A stretch of DNA of 64,000 bases from Streptomyces lunaelactis (GCF_003054555.1 NZ_CP026304.1:3658001-3722000); one strand, 5' to 3'; counted from the stretch's first letter, positions 26,118-34,900 are shown. Notes: generated by a model not told the origin, from the sequence alone. Numbers and translations: made by a program.

Positions 26118-27116
26118 TTACGCCGCCGCGTCGAAGCCCGTGTCGCGCGCCATCCGCTTCAGCTCCAGCAGCGCGTGCTTCTCGATCTGGCGGATCCGCT
26201 CACGCGTCAGGCCGTGCTCCTTGCCGACCTCCGTCAGCGTCCGCTCCCGGCCGTCCTCGATGCCGTACCGCATCTTGATGATCGACGCCGTACGGTTGTC
26301 GAGCTTCCCGATCAGGTCTTCGAGCTCCTCGCTCCGCAGCAGCGTCATCACCGACTGCTCCGGCGACACCGCCGAGGTGTCCTCCAGCAGGTCACCGAAC
26401 TGCGTCTCTCCCGCGTCGTCCACCGCCATGTTCAGGCTGACCGGGTCGCGGGCCCAGTCCAGGACGTCAATGACCCGCTCCGGCGTCGAGCCCAGCTCCT
26501 TCGCGACCTCCGCGGCCTCCGGGTCCCGGCCGTTCTCCCGGTTGAACTCGCGCTGCACCCGGCGGATGCGCCCGAGCTCCTCCACCAGGTGGACAGGGAG
26601 CCGGATGGTGCGGGACTGGTCGGCTATCGAGCGGGTGATCGCCTGGCGGATCCACCATGTCGCGTACGTCGAGAACTTGAAGCCCTTCGCGTAGTCGAAC
26701 TTCTCGACCGCGCGGACCAGTCCGGCATTGCCTTCCTGGATCAGGTCGAGCAGCGGCAGTCCGCTGCGCGGATAGCGCCGCGCGACGGCCACGACAAGCC
26801 GGAGGTTCGAGCGGATGAAGACGTCCTTCGCGCGCTCACCCGCGGCGACCAGCGCCTCGAGCTCCTCGCGCGTGGCACCGCCGGCATCGCTCTCCACCTG
26901 TCCGGCGAGGATCTGTCCGGCAAAGACACCGGCTTCGATGGTCTGGGACAGCTCGACCTCCTTGGCGGCGTCGAGCAGCGGCGTACGCGCGATCTCATCG
27001 AGGTACATGCCGACCAGGTCGCGGTCGGCGATCTCCCCGCCCACGGCGCGAACGCTGCTTGCCCGGCCGGTCCCACTGGAGGAGGACGTACGACGGGCGA
27101 CGGCACGGGTTGCCAT
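26118..27116 (-). CDS. hrdD: RNA polymerase sigma factor HrdD (sigma-70 group 2)
   Basis: ATG 27116 with GGGAG 7 nt upstream gives 332 residues starting MATRAVARRTSSSSGTGRAS, the expected HrdD length. Region 1.2 is DRDLVGMYLDEIARTPLL. Region 2 has NLRLVVAVARRY, LDLIQEGNAGLVRAVEKFDY and KGFKFSTYATWWIRQAITR. Region 4 has LTEVGKEHGLTRERIRQIEK. Absence of the long N-terminal acidic domain separates it from the essential HrdB. A sigma-R-type promoter lies upstream. HrdD is dispensable in S. coelicolor and contributes to stress or secondary-metabolite transcription. Confidence 0.95.
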   Translation of the reverse strand: MATRAVARRTSSSSGTGRASSVRAVGGEIADRDLVGMYLDEIARTPLLDAAKEVELSQTIEAGVFAGQILAGQVESDAGGATREELEALVAAGERAKDVFIRSNLRLVVAVARRYPRSGLPLLDLIQEGNAGLVRAVEKFDYAKGFKFSTYATWWIRQAITRSIADQSRTIRLPVHLVEELGRIRRVQREFNRENGRDPEAAEVAKELGSTPERVIDVLDWARDPVSLNMAVDDAGETQFGDLLEDTSAVSPEQSVMTLLRSEELEDLIGKLDNRTASIIKMRYGIEDGRERTLTEVGKEHGLTRERIRQIEKHALLELKRMARDTGFDAAA

Positions 27117-27177
27117 GCGAGCTCCCTTACTGAGTAGGTCGCGACACCCTTCCGGGTGCCCTGCATCCGATGGAAAC

Positions 27178-27203
27178 AACGACTGGAATCCGGACAGAAT
27201 TCC
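27178..27203 (-). promoter_or_regulatory. Sigma-R-type promoter of hrdD
   Basis: On the reverse strand GGAAT (27199-27203) and GTT (27178-27180) are separated by exactly 18 bases, the consensus spacing for the thiol-oxidative-stress sigma factor SigR. It lies about 60 bp before the hrdD start. hrdD is a known SigR target in S. coelicolor, which supports the call. Confidence 0.72.
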
Positions 27204-27263
27204 CCTGGCACCCATCGATTTTCGTGATCATGCAGTACCCTGTCGCGCCACCAGGGAGGACGA

Positions 27264-27410
27264 ATGCCAGGGGAAGGCACAGAGGTGCAGGTCAGCGTCG
27301 GCACCGAGGCCGATCTCGAGGCCCTCACGGAGCGCTACAACCACTACGCGCGCGAGACGGCCGTCACATGTGACACGACTGCCTTCACACCCGAGCAGCG
27401 CCGCCCCTGA
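27264..27410 (+). pseudogene. Truncated phosphinothricin-acetyltransferase-like GNAT gene
   Basis: ATG 27264, preceded by AGGGAGGA, encodes 48 residues. They include TEADLEALTERYNHYARETA followed by DTTAFTPEQRRP, which match the N terminus of PAT/bar-type acetyltransferases ('YNHYVxxTxxTFDxxPFTpeeR'). The frame then stops at 27410 and none of the acetyl-CoA-binding part follows. The next 170 bp before the dioxygenase gene shows nothing else recognisable. Confidence 0.6.
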
Positions 27411-27582
27411 CCGCACTCTCACCCTGAAGACGGTCCGCACCGCCTTTTGGTTGCTCGTGATGTCCGTTCTGCCCTCATTCTCGGGTACGCGACGAGCAGC
27501 CCCTTCCGACGGAAGTCCGGCGAGCGCCGGGACGTGGCCCGGCACGAGAAGACGCTGGGCCCCTAAGGGCGTGTCCGGCGGA

Positions 27583-28365
27583 TCAGCCGAACTGCACGGA
27601 CCGCTTCGCCAGGCCCATCCAGAAGCCGTCGATCACGCTCCGACCGCTCTCGAGCTCGCCCTGAGACGCTCCCAGCGTGACGAAGAGCGGAGCGAAGTGC
27701 TCGGTCCGCGGATGAGCCAGCCGGCCGGCCGGGGCCTTGTTCTCGAAGTCCAGCAGCGCGTCCACGTCCGCCGCCGCGAGCGCCCGCCGCCCCCAGTCGT
27801 CGAACTCCGCCGACCAGCCGGGAGTCCCCTCGTGCCGCAGCGCCGCCAGGTTGTGGGTGAAGAAGCCGCTGCCGACGATCAGCACGCCCTCGTCCCGCAG
27901 CGGCGCGAGCCTGCGGCCGATCTCCAGCAGCCGCTGCGGGTCGAGCGTGGGCATGGAGATCTGGAGTACGGGAACGTCGGCGGCGGGGAACATCTCCACC
28001 AGTGGTACGTACGCGCCGTGATCGAGGCCGCGGTCCGGGATGTCCTGGACGGGCGTGCCGGCTCGGCGCAGCAATTTCCGTACGGAGTCGGCGAGTTGCG
28101 GAGCCCCGGGAGCCGCGTACGTCACCTGGTAGTAGTGCTCGGGGAAGCCCCAGAAGTCGTACACCAGCGGCGCCGCCTCGGTGGCGCCGAGCGCGAGCGG
28201 GGCCTCCTCCCAGTGCGCGGAGACCATCAGGATCGCCGTGGGGCGCGGCAGATCCGCGGACCAGGCGGCGAGCTGGCCGGGCCAGAGGGGGTCGTCGGCG
28301 AGCGGCGGGGCGCCGTGGGAGAGATAGAGGGCGGGCATGCGCTCCGCGACAGGGGTGGCATTCAT
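27583..28365 (-). CDS. LigB-type (DODA-like) extradiol aromatic ring-opening dioxygenase
   Basis: The 260-residue protein begins PALYLSHGAPPLADDPLWPG, containing the first metal His. VSAHWEEAPLAL gives the second, GLDHGAYVPLVEMFP the third, and GSGFFTHNLAAL a catalytic His, as in the YgiD/DODA family. These zinc or iron enzymes cleave catechols such as DOPA; the substrate here is unknown. It is divergent from a MarR gene, with palindromic sites between them, so it is probably controlled by that regulator. Confidence 0.9.
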   Translation of the reverse strand: MNATPVAERMPALYLSHGAPPLADDPLWPGQLAAWSADLPRPTAILMVSAHWEEAPLALGATEAAPLVYDFWGFPEHYYQVTYAAPGAPQLADSVRKLLRRAGTPVQDIPDRGLDHGAYVPLVEMFPAADVPVLQISMPTLDPQRLLEIGRRLAPLRDEGVLIVGSGFFTHNLAALRHEGTPGWSAEFDDWGRRALAAADVDALLDFENKAPAGRLAHPRTEHFAPLFVTLGASQGELESGRSVIDGFWMGLAKRSVQFG

Positions 28366-28392
28366 GACAGCTCCAGGCTCCAGCTCATCCTA

Positions 28393-28406
28393 CTTGAACT
28401 TTCAAG
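28393..28406. promoter_or_regulatory. MarR-type operator between dioxygenase and marR genes
   Basis: CTTGAA-CT-TTCAAG is a perfect 6-bp inverted repeat 28 bp from the dioxygenase start. A related sequence (AGTTCAATGTTCAAG, 28431-28445) lies nearer the marR start and repeats the TTCAA core. Both are AT-rich against the background and fit MarR-family operators. Confidence 0.5.
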
Positions 28407-28469
28407 CTACCATCGACTCTCACTTCATTTAGTTCAATGTTCAAGAATGGGGGTCGTAGAGTGGGATAC

Positions 28470-28988
28470 ATGAACACGGCATCCACTGGCGGGGGCGGCC
28501 TCCCCGGACCGCGCTGGCTCACCGAGGAAGAACAGCGCGTCTGGCGCGCCTATCTGCACGCCACCACTCTCTTCGAGGACCATCTCGACCGCCAGCTGCA
28601 GCGTGACGCCGGAATGCCGCACATCTACTACGGTCTGCTCGTCCAGCTCTCCCAGGCCCCGCGCCGCCGCAAGCGGATGACCGAGCTGGCCATCGACGCC
28701 AAGATCACCCGCTCCCGCCTCTCGCACGCCGTCGCCCGGCTGGAGAAGAGCGGCTGGGTGCACCGGGAGGACTGCCCCTCCGACAAGCGCGGGCAGAACG
28801 CCGTACTGACGGAGGAGGGTCTCGCAGTCCTGGAGCGGACCGCGCCCGGCCATGTCGAGGCGGTGCGCCAGGCGATGTTCGACCGGCTCAGCCCCGAACA
28901 GGTCGGGCAGCTGGGCGAGATCATGAAGACCATGGCCGAGGGACTCCAGCCGCAGGACTCCGGCGCGGACCTGCCCTGGCTGAGGTGA
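28470..28988 (+). CDS. MarR family transcriptional regulator
   Basis: The 172-residue protein from ATG 28470 has the winged-helix layout. DRQLQRDAGMPHIYYGLLVQ precedes KRMTELAIDAKITRSRLSHA, the recognition helix region. RLEKSGWVHREDCPSDKRGQ is the wing, with the usual D-R salt-bridge motif partly kept (DCPSDKR). C-terminal helices form the dimer. Its divergent partner is the dioxygenase gene; aromatic compounds are typical ligands of the family. Confidence 0.92.
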   Translation: MNTASTGGGGLPGPRWLTEEEQRVWRAYLHATTLFEDHLDRQLQRDAGMPHIYYGLLVQLSQAPRRRKRMTELAIDAKITRSRLSHAVARLEKSGWVHREDCPSDKRGQNAVLTEEGLAVLERTAPGHVEAVRQAMFDRLSPEQVGQLGEIMKTMAEGLQPQDSGADLPWLR

Positions 28989-29031
28989 TCCGAAGCACCA
29001 CGCGGAGCACGAGCACCACACGGAGCACGCG

Positions 29032-29072
29032 AAGGGGCCCCGCCCGGGTTCACCACCCGGGCGGGGCCCCTT
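29032..29072. terminator. Bidirectional terminator between marR and MFS genes
   Basis: An 18-bp perfect stem (29032-29049 with 29055-29072) closes a 5-nt loop. It lies between converging genes, begins with AA and ends with TT, and could stop transcription from both sides. Confidence 0.85.
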
Positions 29073-29104
29073 CCGCATGACCTCTCAGCCCATGTCGGCG
29101 CGTG

Positions 29105-30628
29105 TCAGTGCGCGACGACGGGGATCTTGACCTCGTCCTCGACACCCTCACCCGAGCCGGAGCCGGAGACGGCCGAACCGGCCCCCGGACGCCCGGTGTT
29201 GATGAGCGTGAACGCGATTGCGGCCGCGACCGCCAGGATGCCGACCGCCCACCAGATCGCGGACGAGAAGCCGTGCACCATGGCCTGCATCTCCAGCAGC
29301 TTGGGGTTGCCGGCTCCCGCCGCGTGCGAGGCGACGTACGAGGTCGTGGCGGAGGCCGCGATCGTGTTCAGCAGCGCCGTACCGATCGCACCGCCCACCT
29401 GCTGCGAGGTGTTGACCATCGCCGAGGCGACACCGGCGTCTTCCGGGTTCACTCCGTGCGTGGCCAGCGACATCGCCGGCATGAACGCCGTACCCATGCC
29501 CAGACCCAGCAGCAGCTGCGCCGGCAGGATCAGACCGGCGTACGAGGTGCCGATCTCCAGCTGCGTCAGCAGCAGCATGCCGATCGCGGCGACGACGAAG
29601 CCCGGGCCCATCAGCAGCCGTGGCGCGACGCGGGTCATCAGCCGGGCGCCGATCTGGGTCGAGCCCACGATCATGCCCACGATCATCGGCAGGAAGGCGA
29701 AGCCGGTCGTGACCGGCGAGTACCCCTTCACGACCTGGAGGTAGAACGTCAGGAAGAGGAAGAGCCCGAACATCGCGATGATGGCGAGGCCCAGCGAGAG
29801 GTAGACACCGCCGCGGTTGCGCTCGGTCAGGACGCGCAGGGGCAGCAGCGGGGACTTGACCTTCGCCTCGGTGAGGACGAATGCGGCCAGCAGCACCGCG
29901 GAGCCGATGAACATGCCCACGGTCAGGCTGTCGGACCAGCCCGCGGACTCGGCGCGGGTGAAGCCGTACACCAGGGCCACCAGACCCAGGGTCGACAGGA
30001 CGACACCGGGGATGTCGAGCGAGGAGCGGTTGCGCGAGCCGGCCGGCTCACGGATCACGAAGTACGCGCCGACGGCGGCGACGATCGCGAAGGGGATGTT
30101 GACGAAGAAGGTCCAGCGCCAGTTCAGGTACTCGGTGAGGAAGCCGCCCAGGATCAGGCCGACCGCGCCACCGCCACCGGCGATCGCACCGTAGATGCCG
30201 AAGGCCTTGGCGCGCTCCTTGGCATCGGTGAACATCACCGCGAGCAGGGAGAGCGCGGCGGGCGCGAGCAGTGCGCCGAAGGCACCCTGCAGTGCGCGGG
30301 AGCCGAGCAGCATCGCCTCGCTGGTGGCCGCGCCACCGAGCGCGGAGGCAGCGGCGAATCCGAGCAGACCGACGACGAAGGTGCGCTTACGGCCCCACAG
30401 GTCGGCGATACGGCCGCCGAAGAGCAGGAGTCCACCGAAGGCCAGGGCGTAGGCGGTGATGACCCACTGCCGGTTGGCGTCGGAAATCCCCAGGTCCTGC
30501 TGGGCGGTGGGGAGCGCGATGTTCACGATCGTCGCGTCGAGCACCACCATCAGCTGGGCCACGGCTATGAAGACCAGAGCTTTCCAGCGACTCGGGTCAG
30601 GGAGTGAAATGTCGGCCGATTTTGGCAT
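29105..30628 (-). CDS. MFS DHA2-type drug exporter
   Basis: ATG 30628 is preferred because AGGTGG lies 6 nt before it; GTG 30640 is an alternative. The 507-residue protein has 14 membrane segments. LMVVLDATIVNIALPTAQQD is motif D1, FGGRIADLWGRKRTFVVGLL motif A, and GGGAVGLILGGFLTEYL motif C. The C-terminal tail is Gly/Ser-rich and acidic. It follows a tetR gene on the same strand, separated by 147 bp containing three tandem 14-bp repeats. Multidrug or antibiotic export is the likely job. Confidence 0.92.
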   Translation of the reverse strand: MPKSADISLPDPSRWKALVFIAVAQLMVVLDATIVNIALPTAQQDLGISDANRQWVITAYALAFGGLLLFGGRIADLWGRKRTFVVGLLGFAAASALGGAATSEAMLLGSRALQGAFGALLAPAALSLLAVMFTDAKERAKAFGIYGAIAGGGGAVGLILGGFLTEYLNWRWTFFVNIPFAIVAAVGAYFVIREPAGSRNRSSLDIPGVVLSTLGLVALVYGFTRAESAGWSDSLTVGMFIGSAVLLAAFVLTEAKVKSPLLPLRVLTERNRGGVYLSLGLAIIAMFGLFLFLTFYLQVVKGYSPVTTGFAFLPMIVGMIVGSTQIGARLMTRVAPRLLMGPGFVVAAIGMLLLTQLEIGTSYAGLILPAQLLLGLGMGTAFMPAMSLATHGVNPEDAGVASAMVNTSQQVGGAIGTALLNTIAASATTSYVASHAAGAGNPKLLEMQAMVHGFSSAIWWAVGILAVAAAIAFTLINTGRPGAGSAVSGSGSGEGVEDEVKIPVVAH

Positions 30629-30660
30629 GGGTCTGTCCACCTAAGGATGCGGAGAGGTCA

Positions 30661-30702
30661 CAACAGGACGTGGTCAACAGGACGTGGTCAAGAAGTCGTG
30701 GT
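30661..30702. repeat. Three tandem 14-bp repeats upstream of the MFS exporter
   Basis: CAACAGGACGTGGT occurs twice back to back (30661-30674, 30675-30688). It is followed by a third copy with three changes, CAAGAAGTCGTGGT (30689-30702). They sit 33 bp before the MFS start, in the tetR-MFS gap, and may be regulator binding sites or a simple slippage repeat. Confidence 0.7.
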
Positions 30703-30775
30703 GAGGACTGGCGGGGCCGCCTGAAGTAATCGGCGGCGATCTCCGGTGATCGGAGCCAGGGCGTCGGCTACGGCG

Positions 30776-31426
30776 TCATGGGGTGCTCCGCAGGTCCTCC
30801 AGCGTCGCGGCCGTGCCCGGCAGTTCGGAGCGCGCGGGCGCTTCCAGACCGTCCAGGAGCAGCTGCAGATGGCGGTGTACGAACCGGTCCATGTCCAGGC
30901 ACCCGGTGCCCGGAAGCGGCCGGGTGAGCTGGGAGAGAGCGACGACCAGATCTCCTACGGCGACATCGGCGCGGAGTCGGCCGGCCTCGTGCGCGCGGTC
31001 GAAGAGGCCTTGGACCGCGTCTTCGAGGCGTTCACGCTCATTGGTCAGTTCGGGATAGTGCTGGTCGAAGGTGCCGGACAGCAGCGGGCACAGCGCCCCG
31101 ATGCGTTCGTCGGCGGCCGCGTGGGTGAAGCGCCGCAGCGCCTCGAAGGGATCGGCCTCGGTGGCGGCCGCCTCGTATGCCTGTTCCGTCGTGCGGGACA
31201 GAACGCAGAGGACGACCTCCTGGATGAGGACGTTGCGGTCGGCGAAGTGGCGGTAGAGCGTGGCATTGCCGACGCCCGCCCGGCGGGCGATCTCATCCAG
31301 CGGGACCTCGGGTCCGAACTCGACGAACATCTCGCGCGCGGCCGTCACGATCCGCTCCCGGTTCCGCAGGGCGTCTGCCCGCGGCCGTGGGAGGCGGCGC
31401 GCTTCGGTGTCGGCGGCGGGGCTCAC
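30776..31426 (-). CDS. TetR family transcriptional repressor
   Basis: The 216-residue protein has the TetR N-terminal HTH: RERIVTAAREMFVEFGPEVP, then LDEIARRAGVGNATLYRHFA. The C-terminal ligand-binding part has DPFEALRRFTHAAADERIGA and ends in a long helical region. It is upstream of and on the same strand as the MFS exporter, which it probably controls. Two identical-core inverted repeats lie 76-132 bp before its start and are good autoregulatory operators. TetR C-terminal domains vary, so the inducer cannot be read. Confidence 0.92.
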   Translation of the reverse strand: MSPAADTEARRLPRPRADALRNRERIVTAAREMFVEFGPEVPLDEIARRAGVGNATLYRHFADRNVLIQEVVLCVLSRTTEQAYEAAATEADPFEALRRFTHAAADERIGALCPLLSGTFDQHYPELTNERERLEDAVQGLFDRAHEAGRLRADVAVGDLVVALSQLTRPLPGTGCLDMDRFVHRHLQLLLDGLEAPARSELPGTAATLEDLRSTP

Positions 31427-31501
31427 AGCTCCACTTCCCCTCGTCTCGGTGTCCGGCAGTCCGGCCCGGCATCAGGCCCGGTATCCGGCCCGTTGTGCAA
31501 G

Positions 31502-31558
31502 CGGGGATCAGTTCCCCGTTTCGCAGGTACGTGGGTGCAAACGGGGAAACGATCCCCG
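31502..31558. promoter_or_regulatory. Pair of 17-bp operators, CGGGGA-N5-TCCCCG, between tetR and the M6 protease gene
   Basis: The perfect inverted repeat CGGGGA-N5-TCCCCG occurs at 31502-31518 and again at 31542-31558, centres 40 bp apart. The flanks are also similar (AA before the left arm, TT after the right arm). The spacers differ (TCAGT, AACGA), so this is selection on the arms, not a copied block. A TetR dimer pair is the likely binder. The rest of this 327-bp intergenic region shows no gene. Confidence 0.65.
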
Positions 31559-31753
31559 GTTATTTCCCGTACGCGATGTGACCTGAGTCACACATCAAGG
31601 GGACATGGATCAAACACGGACAGTTATCCGCACGTCGCTCGAAACCCCACGATCGGACCACCCGGCGCGCGCCCCGCCACAGCCCGTCACAGGCTGATCG
31701 CACAGAGCGCAGCCAGGGTCCGGCCTGCTGCCGCGGCCCCTGAAGGCGATTGC

Positions 31754-33040
31754 ATGCAGCAGACACGCCACCGGATACGCAGAGCCGGCAGGCACCGCCG
31801 CATCACCGGGCTCGCCGCCTTCGCGGCTCTCGCGCTCGCCGCCCTCACAACGGCGAGCGCCACCCTCCCCGCCGCCACACGGTCGGCGGCGGGACCCGTG
31901 GCCACCGCCGAGGACTCGGGGCTCGGCCCGTGCCGCATCGGCTCCACCCTCGGGGTGCAGATGTCGGAGGGCCTGCCGACCCCGCCCGGCTACGCGCGCT
32001 CCACCGGCGAGGTCCGCGCCCTCAACCTGATGATCGACTTCCCGGACGCGCCGGGGACGGGGCGGGCGCTCGACCGGCTCGCGGAGTTCTTCCCGCAGAC
32101 CTCGGACTGGTTCAGGACCAGTTCGTACGGCCGGCTCACCTATCGCCCGCTCGCGCCGGTCACCAACTGGCTGCGGATGCCGATGCCGTTCGCGGCGTAC
32201 GGGATAGAGCGCGGCTCGCCCTACGAGCCGGGCTACCGCAAGCTCGTCGAGGACATCGTGGCCACCGCCGATCCGAAGGTCGACTTCAGCACGTACGACC
32301 TGGTCAACATACTGGTCACGCCCAATGCGGGGCCCTCGGCGCTGGACACCGTGCTGTCCGTGACCTTCTCCGGCAACGACGAGGCCCCGATCGCGGACGG
32401 TGTGCCGCTGGCCAACACGTCCTTCGTCTACAGCCGCCAGGACGACGGCTCGGGCTCGTACACCGAGACGGGCTACCGCGTCCTGCCCCACGAGAACGGC
32501 CATGTCTTCGGCCTGCCCGACCTCTACACGGCCGAAGGCGGCGGCGCGGTCGGCCACTGGGACATCATGTCCGAGGACTGGGGGGCCAACAACGATCTGC
32601 TGGGCTGGCACAAGTGGAAGCTGGGCTGGCTGGACGCCGACCAGATCCGCTGCGCGTCCGCGCCGGGCTCCACCGAGTACGCGCTGACCCCACTGGCCAC
32701 ATCCGGCGGGGCCAAGATGACCATCGTGCCGCTGAGTCAGGACTCCGGGTACGCCGTGGAGGTACGCACCCGGGCCGGCAACGACGAAGCCGTGTGCGAG
32801 CCGGGCGTGCTGATCTACCGCGTGAAGTCCGGTGTGGACACCGGGCAGGGCCCGGTGACCATCTCGGACAGCGACCGCGACAGCGGCGGCTGCACCCGGC
32901 GGCCGAATGTGCACGCGGAGCTCTCGGACGCCCCGTACCGGCCCGGCGAGTCCTTCACTGACCGCCGGAACAGCATCAGCATCGCGGTGGTCCGCGAGGA
33001 CCCGGGCGGCACCTACCGGGTGCGCGTCACGCGTTCTTGA
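31754..33040 (+). CDS. Secreted M6-like (immune inhibitor A-type) zinc metalloprotease
   Basis: ATG 31754 gives 428 residues with a Tat/Sec-like signal: Arg-rich RHRIRRAGRHRRITG, then a hydrophobic stretch ending near ATLPAATRSAAG. The catalytic motif HENGHVFGLPDLY (HExxH) lies near residue 240, followed by GHWDIMSEDW and LLGWHKWKLGWL, all typical of M6 peptidases. The C-terminal part ends in a small beta domain. It should act outside the cell on proteins. Its last 14 bp overlap the convergent acyl-CoA ligase gene. Confidence 0.9.
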   Translation: MQQTRHRIRRAGRHRRITGLAAFAALALAALTTASATLPAATRSAAGPVATAEDSGLGPCRIGSTLGVQMSEGLPTPPGYARSTGEVRALNLMIDFPDAPGTGRALDRLAEFFPQTSDWFRTSSYGRLTYRPLAPVTNWLRMPMPFAAYGIERGSPYEPGYRKLVEDIVATADPKVDFSTYDLVNILVTPNAGPSALDTVLSVTFSGNDEAPIADGVPLANTSFVYSRQDDGSGSYTETGYRVLPHENGHVFGLPDLYTAEGGGAVGHWDIMSEDWGANNDLLGWHKWKLGWLDADQIRCASAPGSTEYALTPLATSGGAKMTIVPLSQDSGYAVEVRTRAGNDEAVCEPGVLIYRVKSGVDTGQGPVTISDSDRDSGGCTRRPNVHAELSDAPYRPGESFTDRRNSISIAVVREDPGGTYRVRVTRS

Positions 33041-34760
33041 GCAGCCACTCCCGGACGGGGCCGCGGAGCTCCCGCTTGAGGATCTTCCCGGTCGGATTAC
33101 GGGGCACGGGCTCGTCCTGCACGAGGACATGGGCCGGCACCTTGAAGGCGGCGAGGGTCCTGCCGGCATGCGCCCGCAGCTCGTCCACGGTGACGCTCGC
33201 CCCGGGCCGCAGCTGCACCACGGCCGCCACTTCCTCCCCCAGCACGGGGTGCGGGACGCCCAGCACGGCGGCGTCGGCGACGTCCGGGTGGTCGTGAAGG
33301 ACGGCCTCCACCTCGACGCAGTACACGTTCTCGCCGCCGCGGACGACCATGTCCCGCAGCCGGTCCACGATGCTGACCCGCCCCTCGTGCACGGTCGCGA
33401 GATCGCCGGTCCTGAACCAGCCCTCGTGGAACGCGGCGGCGGTGGCGGCGGGGTCGTTCCAGTACCCGCGCACGAGGGACTGCCCGCGCAGCAACAGCTC
33501 ACCGACCTGCCCTTCGGGCAGTTCCCGGCCGTGCGGTCCGGCGATCCGCACCTCGGTGGCGGGGGCTGCCCGCCCCACGCTCCCCGGGTGTTCGCGGTAA
33601 TCGGCCCCGAAGTTGGCGAGCACTCCCCCGCTGGTCTCGGTCAGTCCATAGCCGTTGCGCGGCTCGATCCGCTGTCCGTAGCGGGCCGTCAGCCGCCCCA
33701 CGAGATCGGGCGGGGCGGCGGCACCGCCCGTACTGAGATGGGTGAGCGTCTCCAGGCCGTCCCCGGCCCGCTCGGCGGCGTCGAGGAGCTGCAGCGCGGT
33801 GGCCGGGACACCGGAGAAGTGCGTGACGCGGTGCCGTTCGATGAGCGCGAGGGCCTGCTCGGCGTCCCACTTCCGCATCAGTACGAGGGTCCCGCCGGCC
33901 GCCATCGTCGAGTACAGCGTGGTGAACGCGGCCACATGGAAGAACGGGAACGTCATCAGGGCCACGGGCGCGGGCCCCTGCCCCGGCATCACCCCGCGCG
34001 CGAGCGCGGAAGCGGCCGCGTGGAAGCGCGGGTGGACCGCGGCCCCGGCCTGCGCGAGCTGCGTGGCGACAGCGCCCTTGGGCCGCCCGGTGGTCCCTGA
34101 GGTGTAGATGATGGTGGCGTCGTCCTCGGCCCGGACCTCGACGGCGGGCGGCGCGGCGAGAGGATCGGCCGCCGGCAGGTCCTCGTACCGCTCGACGCCC
34201 TCCGCGGTCCCGCCTTCCCCGGTCCCGCCATCGTGATGGAGCTCGCGGTGGAGCTCGTGGTGAAAGACGACCGCCCGTACGCCGGCCCGCTTGCGCCAGG
34301 CCTCGACCCGCGGCAGCCGCTCCCCGTCGACGAGCAGCACCCGCGGCGAGCAGTCGTCGAGGGCGTACTCGAACTCGTCCTCGGTCCACCAGGCATTCAG
34401 CGGCACGGCCACCAGACCCGCCAACTGAGCCGCCCAGAAGGCGATCTGCCACTCGGGGTGATTGCGCATGCCGATGACGGCCCGGTCGCCGGGCCGCAGC
34501 CCGTACTCCTCGACGAACCGCCGCGCGAGCGCGGAGGAGGCGGCGAAGAACTCCCGGTAGGTGTACGTGCCGCTCGCGGCCACGAGGAACGGCCGGTCCC
34601 CGAACGCCCAGGTGGCCTCGACGAACTCGCGCAGGGTCCGCGGCCCGTCCGCGTACAGCAGCCCGCCGTCCTCGCCGCGTACGACGGCGAAGGGAGCGCC
34701 CGGGGCGGTCAGTGCCGTCAGCACCGCCTCGGACCGGGTGGACGGATCGTTGTGCGGCAC
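33027..34760 (-). CDS. AMP-dependent acyl-CoA synthetase/ligase (FadD-like)
   Basis: The 577-residue protein has the ANL-superfamily motifs. TIIYTSGTTGRPKGAVATQL is the P-loop, and NGYGLTETSGGVLANFG is motif A5. EGWFRTGDLATVHEGRVSIV, then DRLRDMVVRGGENVYCVEVE, is the hinge region. The adenylation Lys lies in the final segment (PRNPTGKILKREL). It activates a carboxylic acid, probably a fatty or aryl acid, as CoA thioester. It is divergent from a GntR/FadR regulator with a clear palindrome between them, and converges on the M6 gene. Confidence 0.92.
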   Translation of the reverse strand: MPHNDPSTRSEAVLTALTAPGAPFAVVRGEDGGLLYADGPRTLREFVEATWAFGDRPFLVAASGTYTYREFFAASSALARRFVEEYGLRPGDRAVIGMRNHPEWQIAFWAAQLAGLVAVPLNAWWTEDEFEYALDDCSPRVLLVDGERLPRVEAWRKRAGVRAVVFHHELHRELHHDGGTGEGGTAEGVERYEDLPAADPLAAPPAVEVRAEDDATIIYTSGTTGRPKGAVATQLAQAGAAVHPRFHAAASALARGVMPGQGPAPVALMTFPFFHVAAFTTLYSTMAAGGTLVLMRKWDAEQALALIERHRVTHFSGVPATALQLLDAAERAGDGLETLTHLSTGGAAAPPDLVGRLTARYGQRIEPRNGYGLTETSGGVLANFGADYREHPGSVGRAAPATEVRIAGPHGRELPEGQVGELLLRGQSLVRGYWNDPAATAAAFHEGWFRTGDLATVHEGRVSIVDRLRDMVVRGGENVYCVEVEAVLHDHPDVADAAVLGVPHPVLGEEVAAVVQLRPGASVTVDELRAHAGRTLAAFKVPAHVLVQDEPVPRNPTGKILKRELRGPVREWLLKNA

Positions 34761-34900
34761 GATCGACCCTCTCTCAGCACGTGCTCACCAGCGCTTGCGA
34801 CGCTATGCCCGCGTCCGGACCCCGTCAAGATCCGTGTATCTCACAACGAGCACCCGATCCACCCCCGAAACCTTGACGCCCGAACTCGCCCGCTGGTTGA

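Noticed and set aside
30746..31753. Upstream extension of the M6 protease frame
   Set aside because: It runs antisense through tetR and the operators; the signal peptide starts at ATG 31754.
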